Source: Thermohalobaculum sp039026375 (GTDB lineage: Bacteria; Pseudomonadota; Alphaproteobacteria; Rhodobacterales; Rhodobacteraceae). Taken from it: a DNA stretch of 64,000 nucleotides. The DNA is taken from the NCBI GenBank assembly GCA_039026375.1, contig JBCCML010000003.1, forward strand, positions 88,978 through 152,977, in the 5' to 3' direction. Both the position numbers and the translations under genes were made by a program. Below are positions 1-7,832 of the stretch, piece by piece (the stretch's first letter is position 1; every line of letters starts with the position of its first letter). The notes below the pieces were generated by a model. That model saw nothing but the letters and a program-made list of their open reading frames with translations. It was not told where the DNA came from and did no database searches.

Positions 1-771
1 CTCGAGTTCGCCCACCTCCTCGGCATCCTCGGCTTGCGCTAACGCCAAGGCGGCCTCGCGTTTGTCGGCCTCCAGCTTTGGAATGTGGCCAGCCCGGCGT
101 TGATCGGTCAGCGTCTTACGCGCCGATGCCCAGTCAAACTGCTGACTCTGCAATGTGTAGAGCGTCTCTAGCGTTGCCTGATCTTTCGGCGCCAGGTCCC
201 GGGCATGCGAAGCAAGCGTGAGCGCACGGTCAGTTTCGCCTTCTGCCAGGGCATGGCCCAACAGACCCTGAGCCCCGACGAATGCAGTGGAGTCCTCGGC
301 CATCAGGGCCTTGTAGTAGGTCTCTGCCCGGGCTGTATCCCCGGCCATGTCGGCGACTTGGGCATTGATTAACCGGGTCAATTGCGGCCGCATAAGGCGC
401 TGTTCTGCCAGCTTCGCTTTCTTTTGCGCGGTTTTTGCATCACCTGACGCCATCGCCACCATCGCCGTCGACAGTGCATCCAGGCCCAGTCGCTCGCGCC
501 GACGCATGAAGAAACCGCCAAAAGGATCCTCGCCGCCAATGAACGTCCAGCGTAGCAGCTGGAAGGCAAACATCAGCAACTTCAGGACGATAGCAACGGC
601 AAGAATCCCAAGAACAACGGCAACCGTGGCTTCAAGCAAAGTCAGCGTGTAAATCCGGCCAGCGAAATCCAGCGTGAGCGTTCCCGGATCGTTGGCCAGA
701 AAATTCAGCGCGAACGATCCAGAGAGGACGACGCCCAGGACGATCAGTACAAAGAGAATCCGACTAAGCAT
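1..771 (-). CDS. hemY: HemY, heme biosynthesis membrane protein (N-terminal part, cut by window edge)
   Basis: The minus-strand frame is open from an ATG at 771 to the window edge, giving 257 codons without a stop. The N-terminus has two hydrophobic segments, around residues 4-25 and 40-62, separated by a short loop. A basic stretch containing RRRERLGLDALS follows, and then Ala/Glu-rich helical sequence typical of TPR repeats. This is the HemY architecture of proteobacteria: two membrane helices followed by a TPR domain. The gene starts 12 nt after the Mic60-like gene in the run hemC-hemD-Mic60-hemY, and that position is the strongest argument for the name. HemY is tied to heme biosynthesis genetically but its biochemical role is unclear. 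The C-terminus lies outside the window. Confidence 0.85.
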   Translation of the reverse strand, partial: MLSRILFVLIVLGVVLSGSFALNFLANDPGTLTLDFAGRIYTLTLLEATVAVVLGILAVAIVLKLLMFAFQLLRWTFIGGEDPFGGFFMRRRERLGLDALSTAMVAMASGDAKTAQKKAKLAEQRLMRPQLTRLINAQVADMAGDTARAETYYKALMAEDSTAFVGAQGLLGHALAEGETDRALTLASHARDLAPKDQATLETLYTLQSQQFDWASARKTLTDQRRAGHIPKLEADKREAALALAQAEDAEEVGELE

Positions 772-783
772 GGCGCCCTTCCA

Positions 784-2532
784 TCAACCTTGGTTGGTGC
801 CGATACCGGCGGTGTAATCGCCTGCGGCGGAAATGGCCGCGGCACGGGTTTCTAAGCTATCAAGCCAATCGCCCATTGCCGATTGAACTTGATCCGACAA
901 GCCCGATGTCTCGGTCAGCGCCAGGTCCAGCTCGCCGTCGCGCAGTGCGGCTTCGACACGGCTTAAAACGGCCTCGACAGTAGTTCCCTCTTGCGCACCC
1001 TTCGGCCTGCCAGAAGCGATAGAGCGCAGTCTGGCCGTCGCATTTCCGAACATACCGCCGTCTGATTGCTCGCGGATATCTGCCGCGACAGCGAGTTGGT
1101 ATGCACCGCCAAAGCTGGCAAGCAATTCATCGGTTGTAGCTGTTCCCGTGGCGGCAACGTCGGACAGAGCCGCAGGCGCTTCGGCGCCGGACAGTTCAAC
1201 AACCTTGCCTAATGACGCGGCGAACGGCCGACCATGCTCCAGACGCGTCATCATCGTCGCCACTGCCGCGTCCAACTCGGCACGCTTGATCGCAACACCA
1301 ACCTGTCCTTGGGCTTCGGCAGCGGCAGTTTCTGCGGCGGTTGCACGGGCCTCCAGCGCAGCGGCCTCAGCAGCGACGGCGTCCAAACGCGCGACGATGG
1401 CCTGAATATCTGCCTTTGTCGCGATCTCCTCGCCCAGGGGCATCCGCGCCAGTGCCGCTTCCAGATTGGCCGTTAACGCGGTGCGCGCCGACCGCAGATC
1501 GTCCTGCGTGGCGAGTGCGACCGCGTCATCGCCAGTCAGGTAGTCAGCCGTGTTGATCTGCGCGATCAGGTCGTCGATCCGTGTTTTCAACGCAGCGTAT
1601 GCGGCCGCAGCCTCGTTGGATGTGGTGCCGTCCTCCGGCCCTGGGGTGGCCGCGAGATTAACGCCCAAGGTGTTCAACTCGTCAGAAACAGCAGCCAGCT
1701 GCGCTTCAAATCCAGTCATGCGCCGCGCGAGCGAAGCCGCGTCGCGCATGGCGGACGACGCGACCCTTCCGGCCTCGGTTGCAGCCGTCGTTGCAGTGTC
1801 TGCCGCACTGGCTGCGCGGTCGGCCGCGGCACCTGCGGTCGCAACCACGCCTTCGGAAACGCCTGCGCTTTCAGCAGCTCTTGCGGCCTCCTCGGCGGCG
1901 GTTCGAGCCTCGATTGCCTCTTGCTCTGACGCTTCGACACGGGCCTGCAGCTCTGCGATGCGCGCCTCCAACGCTGCGATGATCTCAGCCGACTGATCCC
2001 CGGCCAACTGAGCCTCGATCGCTGCGAAACGATCCTCGACGTCCGAAAAACGGCTTTCCGTCACCATTTGCGCTGGCATCAGGCTTTCAGAAACTGAAAG
2101 CGGCAGCTTGGTGAGCAACCAAGGGACGAATGCAAGCATCAACGCAAAAACGACAACGGCGCCCACGACGTACTTCAATGCCGTAGACGCAAAACCGGAG
2201 CTTTGCGCGTCTTCGGTTTCCGACTGTTGGACCACTTCTGGTTCGGCCGCTTTCTCTGGCACGTCGGGTTGATTGGGTTCAGCGGCATCAGCTTCTGCAG
2301 CCTTGGTGTCTTCTGACTCAGCGGCTTCCGCTTCCTCTGGCGTTGGTGCTTCTTCGACCCCTGGTTTATCGTCGGGGCCAGTGTCCGATGTCACTTGATC
2401 CGGTGCCTCATCGTTGGCTGAGAGGCTCTCCGAAGTCGAAGCTTGGGACCCATCGGGCTCAACAATCTCGGCATCTTCCACAGCGTCATTCGACGTCTTG
2501 TTCTTAGGGCCTTCGGTGGAAGGATCGGACAT
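784..2532 (-). CDS. Mic60/mitofilin-like inner-membrane protein (COG4223-type)
   Basis: 582 residues. The first 110 or so are very acidic (Glu, Asp, Ala, Pro rich). A single membrane helix follows at about residues 118-140, containing YVVGAVVVFALMLAFVPWLL. Next come about 300 residues of Ala/Glu-rich coiled coil and a C-terminal globular segment with conserved-looking helices (about 440-570) that corresponds to the mitofilin domain. Alphaproteobacterial Mic60 homologues are known to sit in heme biosynthesis clusters and can bend membranes, and this gene lies between hemD and hemY. The start at 2532 has an AGGAG-like ribosome site. The name depends on architecture and position as much as on sequence, because coiled coils align poorly. 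Confidence 0.8.
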   Translation of the reverse strand: MSDPSTEGPKNKTSNDAVEDAEIVEPDGSQASTSESLSANDEAPDQVTSDTGPDDKPGVEEAPTPEEAEAAESEDTKAAEADAAEPNQPDVPEKAAEPEVVQQSETEDAQSSGFASTALKYVVGAVVVFALMLAFVPWLLTKLPLSVSESLMPAQMVTESRFSDVEDRFAAIEAQLAGDQSAEIIAALEARIAELQARVEASEQEAIEARTAAEEAARAAESAGVSEGVVATAGAAADRAASAADTATTAATEAGRVASSAMRDAASLARRMTGFEAQLAAVSDELNTLGVNLAATPGPEDGTTSNEAAAAYAALKTRIDDLIAQINTADYLTGDDAVALATQDDLRSARTALTANLEAALARMPLGEEIATKADIQAIVARLDAVAAEAAALEARATAAETAAAEAQGQVGVAIKRAELDAAVATMMTRLEHGRPFAASLGKVVELSGAEAPAALSDVAATGTATTDELLASFGGAYQLAVAADIREQSDGGMFGNATARLRSIASGRPKGAQEGTTVEAVLSRVEAALRDGELDLALTETSGLSDQVQSAMGDWLDSLETRAAAISAAGDYTAGIGTNQG

Positions 2533-2617
2533 TCGATTGCTCCTGTCGTTCCGGTGGCGCCGATTCTGAAGCTAGAGTATGGACCACAGAAGCCCAGCAC
2601 AATCGGCTGGTCTGAAT

Positions 2618-3319
2618 CTATCCCGTCGATAGATCCACGAGCGCTTTCAACATGCCGGCTGAGTCTGGTTGCGGTGGAGTGATAACGCGCTGGAATCGAT
2701 CATTTCGTAGCGGAACGGCAGCATTTGTGGATATCGCTACAGCAGTTGTTTTTTTCATCTGCCACCCGGGATTCGCTGCCAAGTGCTCTGCAAACACCTC
2801 CGCATTTCGACGGGACCAAAGGCTAACCGCTCCGAATCGCCCATCAACGAGCTTGTCCTCTATGTCTTTGGGTGGCGGTCCAGACGGCTTCGCAGTGTAC
2901 ACAACACACTGATCCACCCGGTCTTCCCCAATCAAACTGACTAAGTCGCGGGCCACGTCCTGTCCCCTGACGTAGACAAATCGCTGGTATCTGGACGACC
3001 GTGCCAGCACAGCCAAATCGTCAACCGTGCCGCCCGCACTCTGGACTGAGTGAAAGCCTAACCCGCGCATCAACGCTGCGGTTTCATCACCAACCGTCAG
3101 GATGGCAGCATCCCGTGGCGCACCCAGATCCGCGATGATCCGGCCGGCATTTGCAGATGTAAGCAAGACTGTCTGGCCAATAGCTATATCGGGCAGCTCA
3201 TCGACGGTTTGCGCGATTTCCAGCAGAGGCCAAATCGACGTTTCAATGTTGTGCTGCGCCAACTTAGCTGCGTGCCGACGGCTACGACTTACGGCCTGGG
3301 TCAGCAGCACCGGTCGCAT
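2618..3319 (-). CDS. hemD: Uroporphyrinogen-III synthase
   Basis: 233 residues, the usual HemD length. HemD cyclises hydroxymethylbilane with inversion of ring D to give uroporphyrinogen III. The N-terminus (MRPVLLTQAVSRSR) is the typical opening strand with the substrate-facing Arg. Two alternating alpha/beta halves follow, with the AILTVGDETAALMRGLGF segment corresponding to the conserved V-G-x-x-T-A region. The gene starts 3 nt after the hemC stop codon, so the two are co-transcribed and probably translationally coupled. HemD sequences diverge strongly, so the identification leans on the hemC neighbour, but nothing in the sequence contradicts it. Confidence 0.9.
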   Translation of the reverse strand: MRPVLLTQAVSRSRRHAAKLAQHNIETSIWPLLEIAQTVDELPDIAIGQTVLLTSANAGRIIADLGAPRDAAILTVGDETAALMRGLGFHSVQSAGGTVDDLAVLARSSRYQRFVYVRGQDVARDLVSLIGEDRVDQCVVYTAKPSGPPPKDIEDKLVDGRFGAVSLWSRRNAEVFAEHLAANPGWQMKKTTAVAISTNAAVPLRNDRFQRVITPPQPDSAGMLKALVDLSTG

Positions 3320-3322
3320 GTC

Positions 3323-4258
3323 TTAGACCGCAAAGAAATCAGGCCCACCCTTGGCACGAAGCTCTGCGGCTGCGTCCGCGCCCATGGCAGCCGCATCAGA
3401 TACCGGCCCTTCGCGTTCGGTGACGTATCGTTCTGACCCGTCAGGGCGCACGATCTCCCCTTTCAGGTGCAACCGATCACCATCAAGCTTGGCCAACCCA
3501 GCGATGGGGGTCCTGCAAGAGCCATCCAGTCCGGCAAGAAATGCGCGCTCTGCCGACAACTGAATCTCCGTGGACCCATGATTAATGGGCGCCAATAGCG
3601 ACAAAACCTCCTCATCCCCTACGCGGCTCTCAATTCCTATGGCGCCCTGGGCTACGGCCGGCAGCATCTCGTCGGTTTCGATAGCCTTGTCGGCAAGGTC
3701 GTGTTGACCCAAGCGGCGCAAGCCAGCTGCTGCCAAGAAGGTCGCCTCAGCGACGCCCTCGGACAGTTTCCGAAGGCGGGTCTGCACATTCCCCCGGAAC
3801 TCCACCACCTGCAGGTCCGGGCGCCGATGCAACAACTGAGCGCGGCGCCGCAGTGACGACGATCCAACCAATGCACCTTGTGGGAGATCCTGGATGCTGG
3901 CGTGACGATGGCTGATGAAGGCATCCCGCACGTCTTCCCGCGGCAACAAACAGGTGATCGCCAACCCGTCGGGCAGTTCGGTGGGCATGTCCTTCATCGA
4001 GTGAACGGCGATGTCTAACGAAGCGTCAGCCAGACCCTCTTCGATCTCCTTGGTGAACAGTCCCTTCCCGCCAATCTCTGACAGGGCGCGGTCCTGCACG
4101 GCGTCGCCGGTTGTCTGGACGACAACGATCTCAAAAAAATCATTGGGCAGGCTATGCGCTGCCATAAGCCGGTCCCGCGTCTCATAGGCCTGCGCCAAAG
4201 CCAACGGCGAGCCGCGGGTGCCGATTTTCAGGGGTTGCGCGGCGGTGAGCTCTCGCAT
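3323..4258 (-). CDS. hemC: Hydroxymethylbilane synthase (porphobilinogen deaminase)
   Basis: About 311 residues from the chosen ATG at 4258 (MRELTAAQPLKIGTRGSPLA). A longer in-frame opening to 4330 exists, but it would extend into the region used by the divergent tsaD and lacks family similarity. The enzyme polymerises four porphobilinogen molecules. Seen motifs: IGTRGSPLALAQA at the N-terminus, KDMPTELPDGL with the catalytic acidic loop, SSLRRRAQLL, and GLDGSCRTPIAG, whose Cys (about residue 246) holds the dipyrromethane cofactor. It is the first gene of the hemC-hemD-Mic60-hemY run, divergent from tsaD across an 88-nt gap that must carry both promoters. Confidence 0.95.
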   Translation of the reverse strand: MRELTAAQPLKIGTRGSPLALAQAYETRDRLMAAHSLPNDFFEIVVVQTTGDAVQDRALSEIGGKGLFTKEIEEGLADASLDIAVHSMKDMPTELPDGLAITCLLPREDVRDAFISHRHASIQDLPQGALVGSSSLRRRAQLLHRRPDLQVVEFRGNVQTRLRKLSEGVAEATFLAAAGLRRLGQHDLADKAIETDEMLPAVAQGAIGIESRVGDEEVLSLLAPINHGSTEIQLSAERAFLAGLDGSCRTPIAGLAKLDGDRLHLKGEIVRPDGSERYVTEREGPVSDAAAMGADAAAELRAKGGPDFFAV

Positions 4259-4346
4259 GTAGGTCTTTCCCGTGCTCGTCTGGCTCCTTACTAAGGGGCA
4301 GCCGCACAAGGCGCAATCTACACGTGACACGAGGTGTCAGATTTTG

Positions 4347-5414
4347 TTGACGATTCTGGGCATCGAATCCAGTTGTGACGAAACGGCCGCAGCCGTCGTT
4401 CGCGCAGAGAGCCCGGCCGACGCGAAGATCCTGTCGAATGTGGTCTTCGGGCAAGAGACGCTCCATCGCGCCTATAACGGTGTGGTGCCAGAGATTGCCG
4501 CTCGTGCCCATGCAGAACGCATCGATCTGGCTGTGGAGCAGGCGCTTGACAACGCAGGCTTACGAGTTGGCGACTGCGATGCGGTTGCGGTCACCGCTGG
4601 TCCCGGCCTTATCGGTGGTGTTATCTCGGGTGTCATGGCGGCGCATGGCATGGCGGCTGGTGCCGGTCTGCCCTTGATTGCCGTGAACCACTTGGAGGGC
4701 CACGCACTTACGCCCCGGCTGTCGCATGGGGTTGCCTTTCCTTACTTGCTGCTTCTGGTCTCCGGCGGCCACTGTCAATTTTTGGCCGTTGAAGATTTGG
4801 GGCGGTACCGTCGTTTAGGCGGCACCATCGACGATGCCCCAGGAGAAGCGTTCGACAAGGTTGCAAAGATGCTGGGTCTGGGCTTTCCGGGCGGCCCAGA
4901 AGTTGAGCGTTGGGCGCGCGATGGCGATGCTGATCGATTTGCACTTCCGCGACCCCTTTTGGATCGCAAAGGCGCTGATATGAGCTTTTCTGGTCTAAAG
5001 ACTGCTGTTCTGAGGGCGCGAGATGAGCTGATATTGGCGCAGGGGGGACTTTTCCGGCGTGACGTGGCGGACCTTTGCGCGGCGTTTCAAAAGGCCGTGG
5101 CTGATGTCTTGTCTGCCAAGTCACGTATCGCACTAGCGATGATACATACGCCGGTCTTAGCGGTTGCCGGTGGGGTGGCTGCAAACACCAGCCTAAGGTC
5201 CGAATTGGAGCAGGTGGCTTCTGACAACCAAGTATCGCTGGTCGCACCGCCCTTGGCTCTTTGCACGGACAATGGCGCTATGATCGCCTGGGCTGGATTA
5301 GAACGGCATCAGGCTGGTCTTCCCTTCGACAGTGCTATCCCCAGACCACGCTGGCCTCTGGACCGTGACGCCGATCCCATGTTGGGGTCTGGCAAGCGAG
5401 GCGCCAAGGCATAG
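4347..5414 (+). CDS. tsaD: tRNA N6-adenosine threonylcarbamoyltransferase
   Basis: 355 residues from a TTG start at 4347. I chose it because family homology begins exactly there (TILGIESSCDETAAAVV) and GAGGTG lies about 10 nt upstream. No ATG or GTG fits between the overlapping upstream reading and this point. TsaD transfers threonylcarbamoyl to A37 of ANN-decoding tRNAs, in complex with TsaB and TsaE, which are not in this window. Motifs seen: ESSCDET, the metal-binding H-x3-H in NHLEGHALTPRL (about residues 113-118), LLLVSGGHC, the D-D-A-P-G-E-A-F-D-K segment, and VAGGVAANTSLR near the C-terminus. Downstream the small YciI gene follows after 55 nt. Confidence 0.95.
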   Translation: MTILGIESSCDETAAAVVRAESPADAKILSNVVFGQETLHRAYNGVVPEIAARAHAERIDLAVEQALDNAGLRVGDCDAVAVTAGPGLIGGVISGVMAAHGMAAGAGLPLIAVNHLEGHALTPRLSHGVAFPYLLLLVSGGHCQFLAVEDLGRYRRLGGTIDDAPGEAFDKVAKMLGLGFPGGPEVERWARDGDADRFALPRPLLDRKGADMSFSGLKTAVLRARDELILAQGGLFRRDVADLCAAFQKAVADVLSAKSRIALAMIHTPVLAVAGGVAANTSLRSELEQVASDNQVSLVAPPLALCTDNGAMIAWAGLERHQAGLPFDSAIPRPRWPLDRDADPMLGSGKRGAKA

Positions 5415-5469
5415 CCCTTGGCACAGTTCAAATCGCGTGTCAGAGAGCGTCCGACAACGGAGGTCTCCT

Positions 5470-5745
5470 ATGCTCTACGCAATCATCTGCATCGATAAAC
5501 CAGATCATCTAGAGGTCCGCAAAGCCAATCGGGACGCCCATTTGGCACACATAAAGGGGTCCAACGGCGCAATCGTACAAGCCGGACCGTTCTTGGACGC
5601 CGACGGACAGATGTGCGGATCACTTTTGATATACGAAGCTGACGAGATCAGCGCGGCGCAAGACTGGGCCGCGGCTGATCCCTATGCGAGGGCAAGCCTA
5701 TTTCAATCGGTCGAGATCCGCAGCTGGAACCGGGTGGTTGGATGA
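5470..5745 (+). CDS. YciI family protein
   Basis: 91 residues from an ATG preceded by a clear GGAGGT ribosome site. The fold is the ferredoxin-like YciI/YCII domain. MLYAIICIDKPDHLEVRKA gives the first strand and helix, with the family's His in the RDAHLAHIK segment followed by a G-P-F-L-D turn. SAAQDWAAADPYARASLF matches the D-P-(F/Y) signature. Related proteins have weak dehydrochlorinase-like or unknown roles; no function can be assigned here. Its stop codon overlaps the ATG of the EVE gene, so the two are translationally coupled. Confidence 0.85.
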   Translation: MLYAIICIDKPDHLEVRKANRDAHLAHIKGSNGAIVQAGPFLDADGQMCGSLLIYEADEISAAQDWAAADPYARASLFQSVEIRSWNRVVG

Positions 5746-6164
5746 TGCGCTACTGGTTATTCAAATCCGAACCGAACACTTGGTCATGGGATCAACAGGT
5801 CGCGAAGGGCCACAAGGGCGAAGAATGGGACGGCGTTCGCAACTACCAAGCACGCAACAACATGCGTGAGATGAAGCTAGGCGATCTGGGTTTCTTCTAC
5901 CATTCGGTCAACGAAAAGCAGATCGTTGGTATTGTCGAGGTGTGTGCCGAGATCCACCCCGACAGCACGACTGACGACGCTCGTTGGGAATGTGTAGATA
6001 TCAAAGCGGTTGCACCGATCCCAACGCCCGTCAGCCTCGCTGAGATCAAGGCAGAGGAGCGCTTGGCCGACTTTGCCTTGGTCAAGCAATCACGCCTTTC
6101 TGTGGTCCCGGTATCAGCAGACGAATGGACGCTCATCTGCAAGATGGGTGGATACGCGCCATAG
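5742..6164 (+). CDS. EVE domain-containing protein
   Basis: 140 residues. Two adjacent ATGs (5742 and 5745) could start it; MRYWLFKSEP from 5745 is the more typical family N-terminus. The EVE domain has a PUA-like fold and binds modified bases in DNA or RNA. Visible signatures are YWLFKSEPNTWSWDQQ, EWDGVRNYQARNNMREM, GDLGFFYHS and the final SRLSVVPVS-x4-W segment. Stand-alone EVE proteins like this one are widespread in alphaproteobacteria and their ligand is usually unknown. It overlaps the YciI gene by 4 nt. No restriction or modification gene lies nearby. Confidence 0.9.
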   Translation: MMRYWLFKSEPNTWSWDQQVAKGHKGEEWDGVRNYQARNNMREMKLGDLGFFYHSVNEKQIVGIVEVCAEIHPDSTTDDARWECVDIKAVAPIPTPVSLAEIKAEERLADFALVKQSRLSVVPVSADEWTLICKMGGYAP

Positions 6165-6192
6165 TCTGCGGCTCAAATCCGCGGTGTTCGGC

Positions 6193-6265
6193 GCGCGCCC
6201 GCTCGGGTGGGTGGGTAGGTACGATGGTCACATCGGCGAGATCTCGTCTGGGAGAGCGGGCGCGC
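6193..6265. terminator. 12-bp inverted repeat between convergent genes
   Basis: GCGCGCCCGCTC at 6193-6204 and its exact reverse complement GAGCGGGCGCGC at 6254-6265 flank a 49-nt loop in the 103-nt gap between the EVE and RidA genes. The position suits a bidirectional transcription end or a shared mRNA 3'-end stabiliser. The loop is long and there is no proper T-run, so a standard intrinsic terminator is doubtful. Confidence 0.35.
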
Positions 6266-6267
6266 CT

Positions 6268-6759
6268 TTAGAGAAGCTCAAACACGCCCTCCACTTCGCA
6301 GATCGCCCCCAATGGCAAGCTCGACGATCCGACCGCCGCCCTGGCATGCTGGCCTGCATTCCCGAACGCAGTCGCCATTAACTCCGATGCTCCGTTAATC
6401 ACCATCGGATGCTGACGAAAACTACCGTCCGAACTGACAAACCCGGTCAGCTTGACCACACGCGCGACACTATCAAGATCGCCAGCAGCCGATTTCACGT
6501 GCGCAAGTACGTTCAGCGCACACATCTGCGCGGCAGCCTTGGCATAGGCGAGGTTCGATCCGGCCGGCGGCGCGCCATCAGCATGATCGGCAGACGTTAG
6601 CGTACCGGTGGCCAAACCATCAGGCCCCATGGGCAGTTGGCCTGAGACAAACAAAAGATTTCCGGTTCTCACCCAAGGGACATATGCCGCCAAGGGTGCC
6701 ACCGCCTCTGGCAGGCTTAAGCCTGTATCCGCCAGTCTCTTTTCCACTTCGCCCACCAT
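6268..6759 (-). CDS. RidA family protein (YjgF-like deaminase fold)
   Basis: 163 residues from the ATG at 6759, which has a GGGAGG ribosome site; an upstream in-frame codon at 6780 has none. The sequence follows the longer RidA subgroup of about 150-160 residues: KRLADTGLSLPEAVAPLAAY at the N-terminus, NLLFVSGQLP, AAAQMCALNVLAHVKSAAGD, VARVVKLTGFVSS, and GNAGQHARAAVG carrying the conserved Arg of the active-site cleft. RidA proteins hydrolyse reactive enamine or imine intermediates. This longer subgroup is poorly characterised, so the substrate is open. Its start lies 63 nt from the rsmI stop, in the same direction. Confidence 0.9.
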   Translation of the reverse strand: MVGEVEKRLADTGLSLPEAVAPLAAYVPWVRTGNLLFVSGQLPMGPDGLATGTLTSADHADGAPPAGSNLAYAKAAAQMCALNVLAHVKSAAGDLDSVARVVKLTGFVSSDGSFRQHPMVINGASELMATAFGNAGQHARAAVGSSSLPLGAICEVEGVFELL

Positions 6760-6822
6760 CGGACCCTCCCTTTTCTGCATTGATCGACTATTGCCAGCAT
6801 TCGTTTCAGAGACAATCCCAGC

Positions 6823-7770
6823 TTAATGGTCGTCGTCCTCCGCCTTGGATAATGCCAATGCGCGCGCATAAACCTGCCGTCTTGGCAGGCCAAGCGCGGT
6901 AGCAACCATTTGCGTCGCCATCTTCACCGAACTGGTCTGCAGCGCCTCAGCGAGTGCTTCGTCAAGCTGTTCGACAGCGGTCTGAGCCTCGGCTACCGCA
7001 TCAGGCGGACCGACCAGCAAAACGACCTCTCCCCGCGGCGGGTCTTCACGCGCCTCATCTGCTAGTTCAGAAAGAGATCCTCTGCGCACTTCTTCGTGCA
7101 GTTTCGTAAGCTCACGTGCAAGTGCTCCGCGTCTTTCGGTGCCCAGCACAGAAGCCATGTCAATTAGCGTGTCGAACGTACGCCTCGGTGACTCGTAGAA
7201 CACCAGTGTTGCGGGCACATGCTTCAGCGCGGCGAGGGCATTTTGCCTTGCACCCTTCTTCGCCGGCAGAAAGCCAGCAAACATGAAACGATCTGTTGGC
7301 AAGCCGGCAACGGAAAGCGCGGTCAGAACGGCCGAGGCGCCAGGCAGCGCGATTACGGCATGGCCAGCTTCTTGTGCAGCCTCAACAAGACGGTAACCAG
7401 GATCAGCAACCAGGGGTGTGCCCGCGTCGGATGCATAAGCCACAGACCTACCCTCAGCCAACCAATCCAAGATCTGAGGTCTGCGGGCCGGTCCGTTCCG
7501 ATCGTGATAACTAATCAGCGGGCGCGACCGCAGGTCGATCGCATGGATCGCAAGTAGCTGGCGCAACCTTCGGGTATCTTCGGCCGCAAGCACATCTGCC
7601 TGTCTCAGGACCTCTAAGGCACGCAACGTAACGTCATCAGCATTCCCGATGGGCGTCGCAACAAGATAAAGGCCGCTGGACAGTGGCGACACTGCTACAC
7701 CGCTGCCTGGCTCCTTCGGCGCGCGCCCGTGGCGTCGTTTACTTTCACGACCCTCACTCATAGGGTCCAA
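6823..7770 (-). CDS. rsmI: 16S rRNA (cytidine-1402-2'-O)-methyltransferase
   Basis: 315 residues if started at 7770 (MDPMSEG); the second ATG at 7761 is equally possible. RsmI uses SAM to methylate C1402 in the ribosomal decoding site. The tetrapyrrole-methylase fold is clear: LYLVATPIGNADDVTLRALEV, the EDTRRLRQLL loop, SYHDRN, the SDAGTPLVADPGYRLV glycine-rich SAM site, and FAGFLPAKKGARQ. It is divergent from an LpoA-like lipoprotein gene, the same rsmI/lpoA pairing seen in many proteobacteria. The small YraN nuclease gene often found beside this pair is not present here. Confidence 0.95.
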   Translation of the reverse strand: MDPMSEGRESKRRHGRAPKEPGSGVAVSPLSSGLYLVATPIGNADDVTLRALEVLRQADVLAAEDTRRLRQLLAIHAIDLRSRPLISYHDRNGPARRPQILDWLAEGRSVAYASDAGTPLVADPGYRLVEAAQEAGHAVIALPGASAVLTALSVAGLPTDRFMFAGFLPAKKGARQNALAALKHVPATLVFYESPRRTFDTLIDMASVLGTERRGALARELTKLHEEVRRGSLSELADEAREDPPRGEVVLLVGPPDAVAEAQTAVEQLDEALAEALQTSSVKMATQMVATALGLPRRQVYARALALSKAEDDDH

Positions 7771-7832
7771 CCCAAGGCAAGGGGGCGGCGAAGCCCAGTG
7801 ACGCGGTAAGTCCAGTGGTTCGGGAGAGGGTC

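Noticed and set aside
1550..1996. 148-codon Ala/Ser-rich frame antisense to the Mic60-like gene
   Set aside because: Mirror of the Ala/Glu-rich coiled coil; low complexity, no independent support.
4272..4346. N-terminal extension of TsaD from the GTG at 4272
   Set aside because: Family homology begins at the TTG at 4347, which has its own ribosome site; the extension runs into the hemC promoter side.
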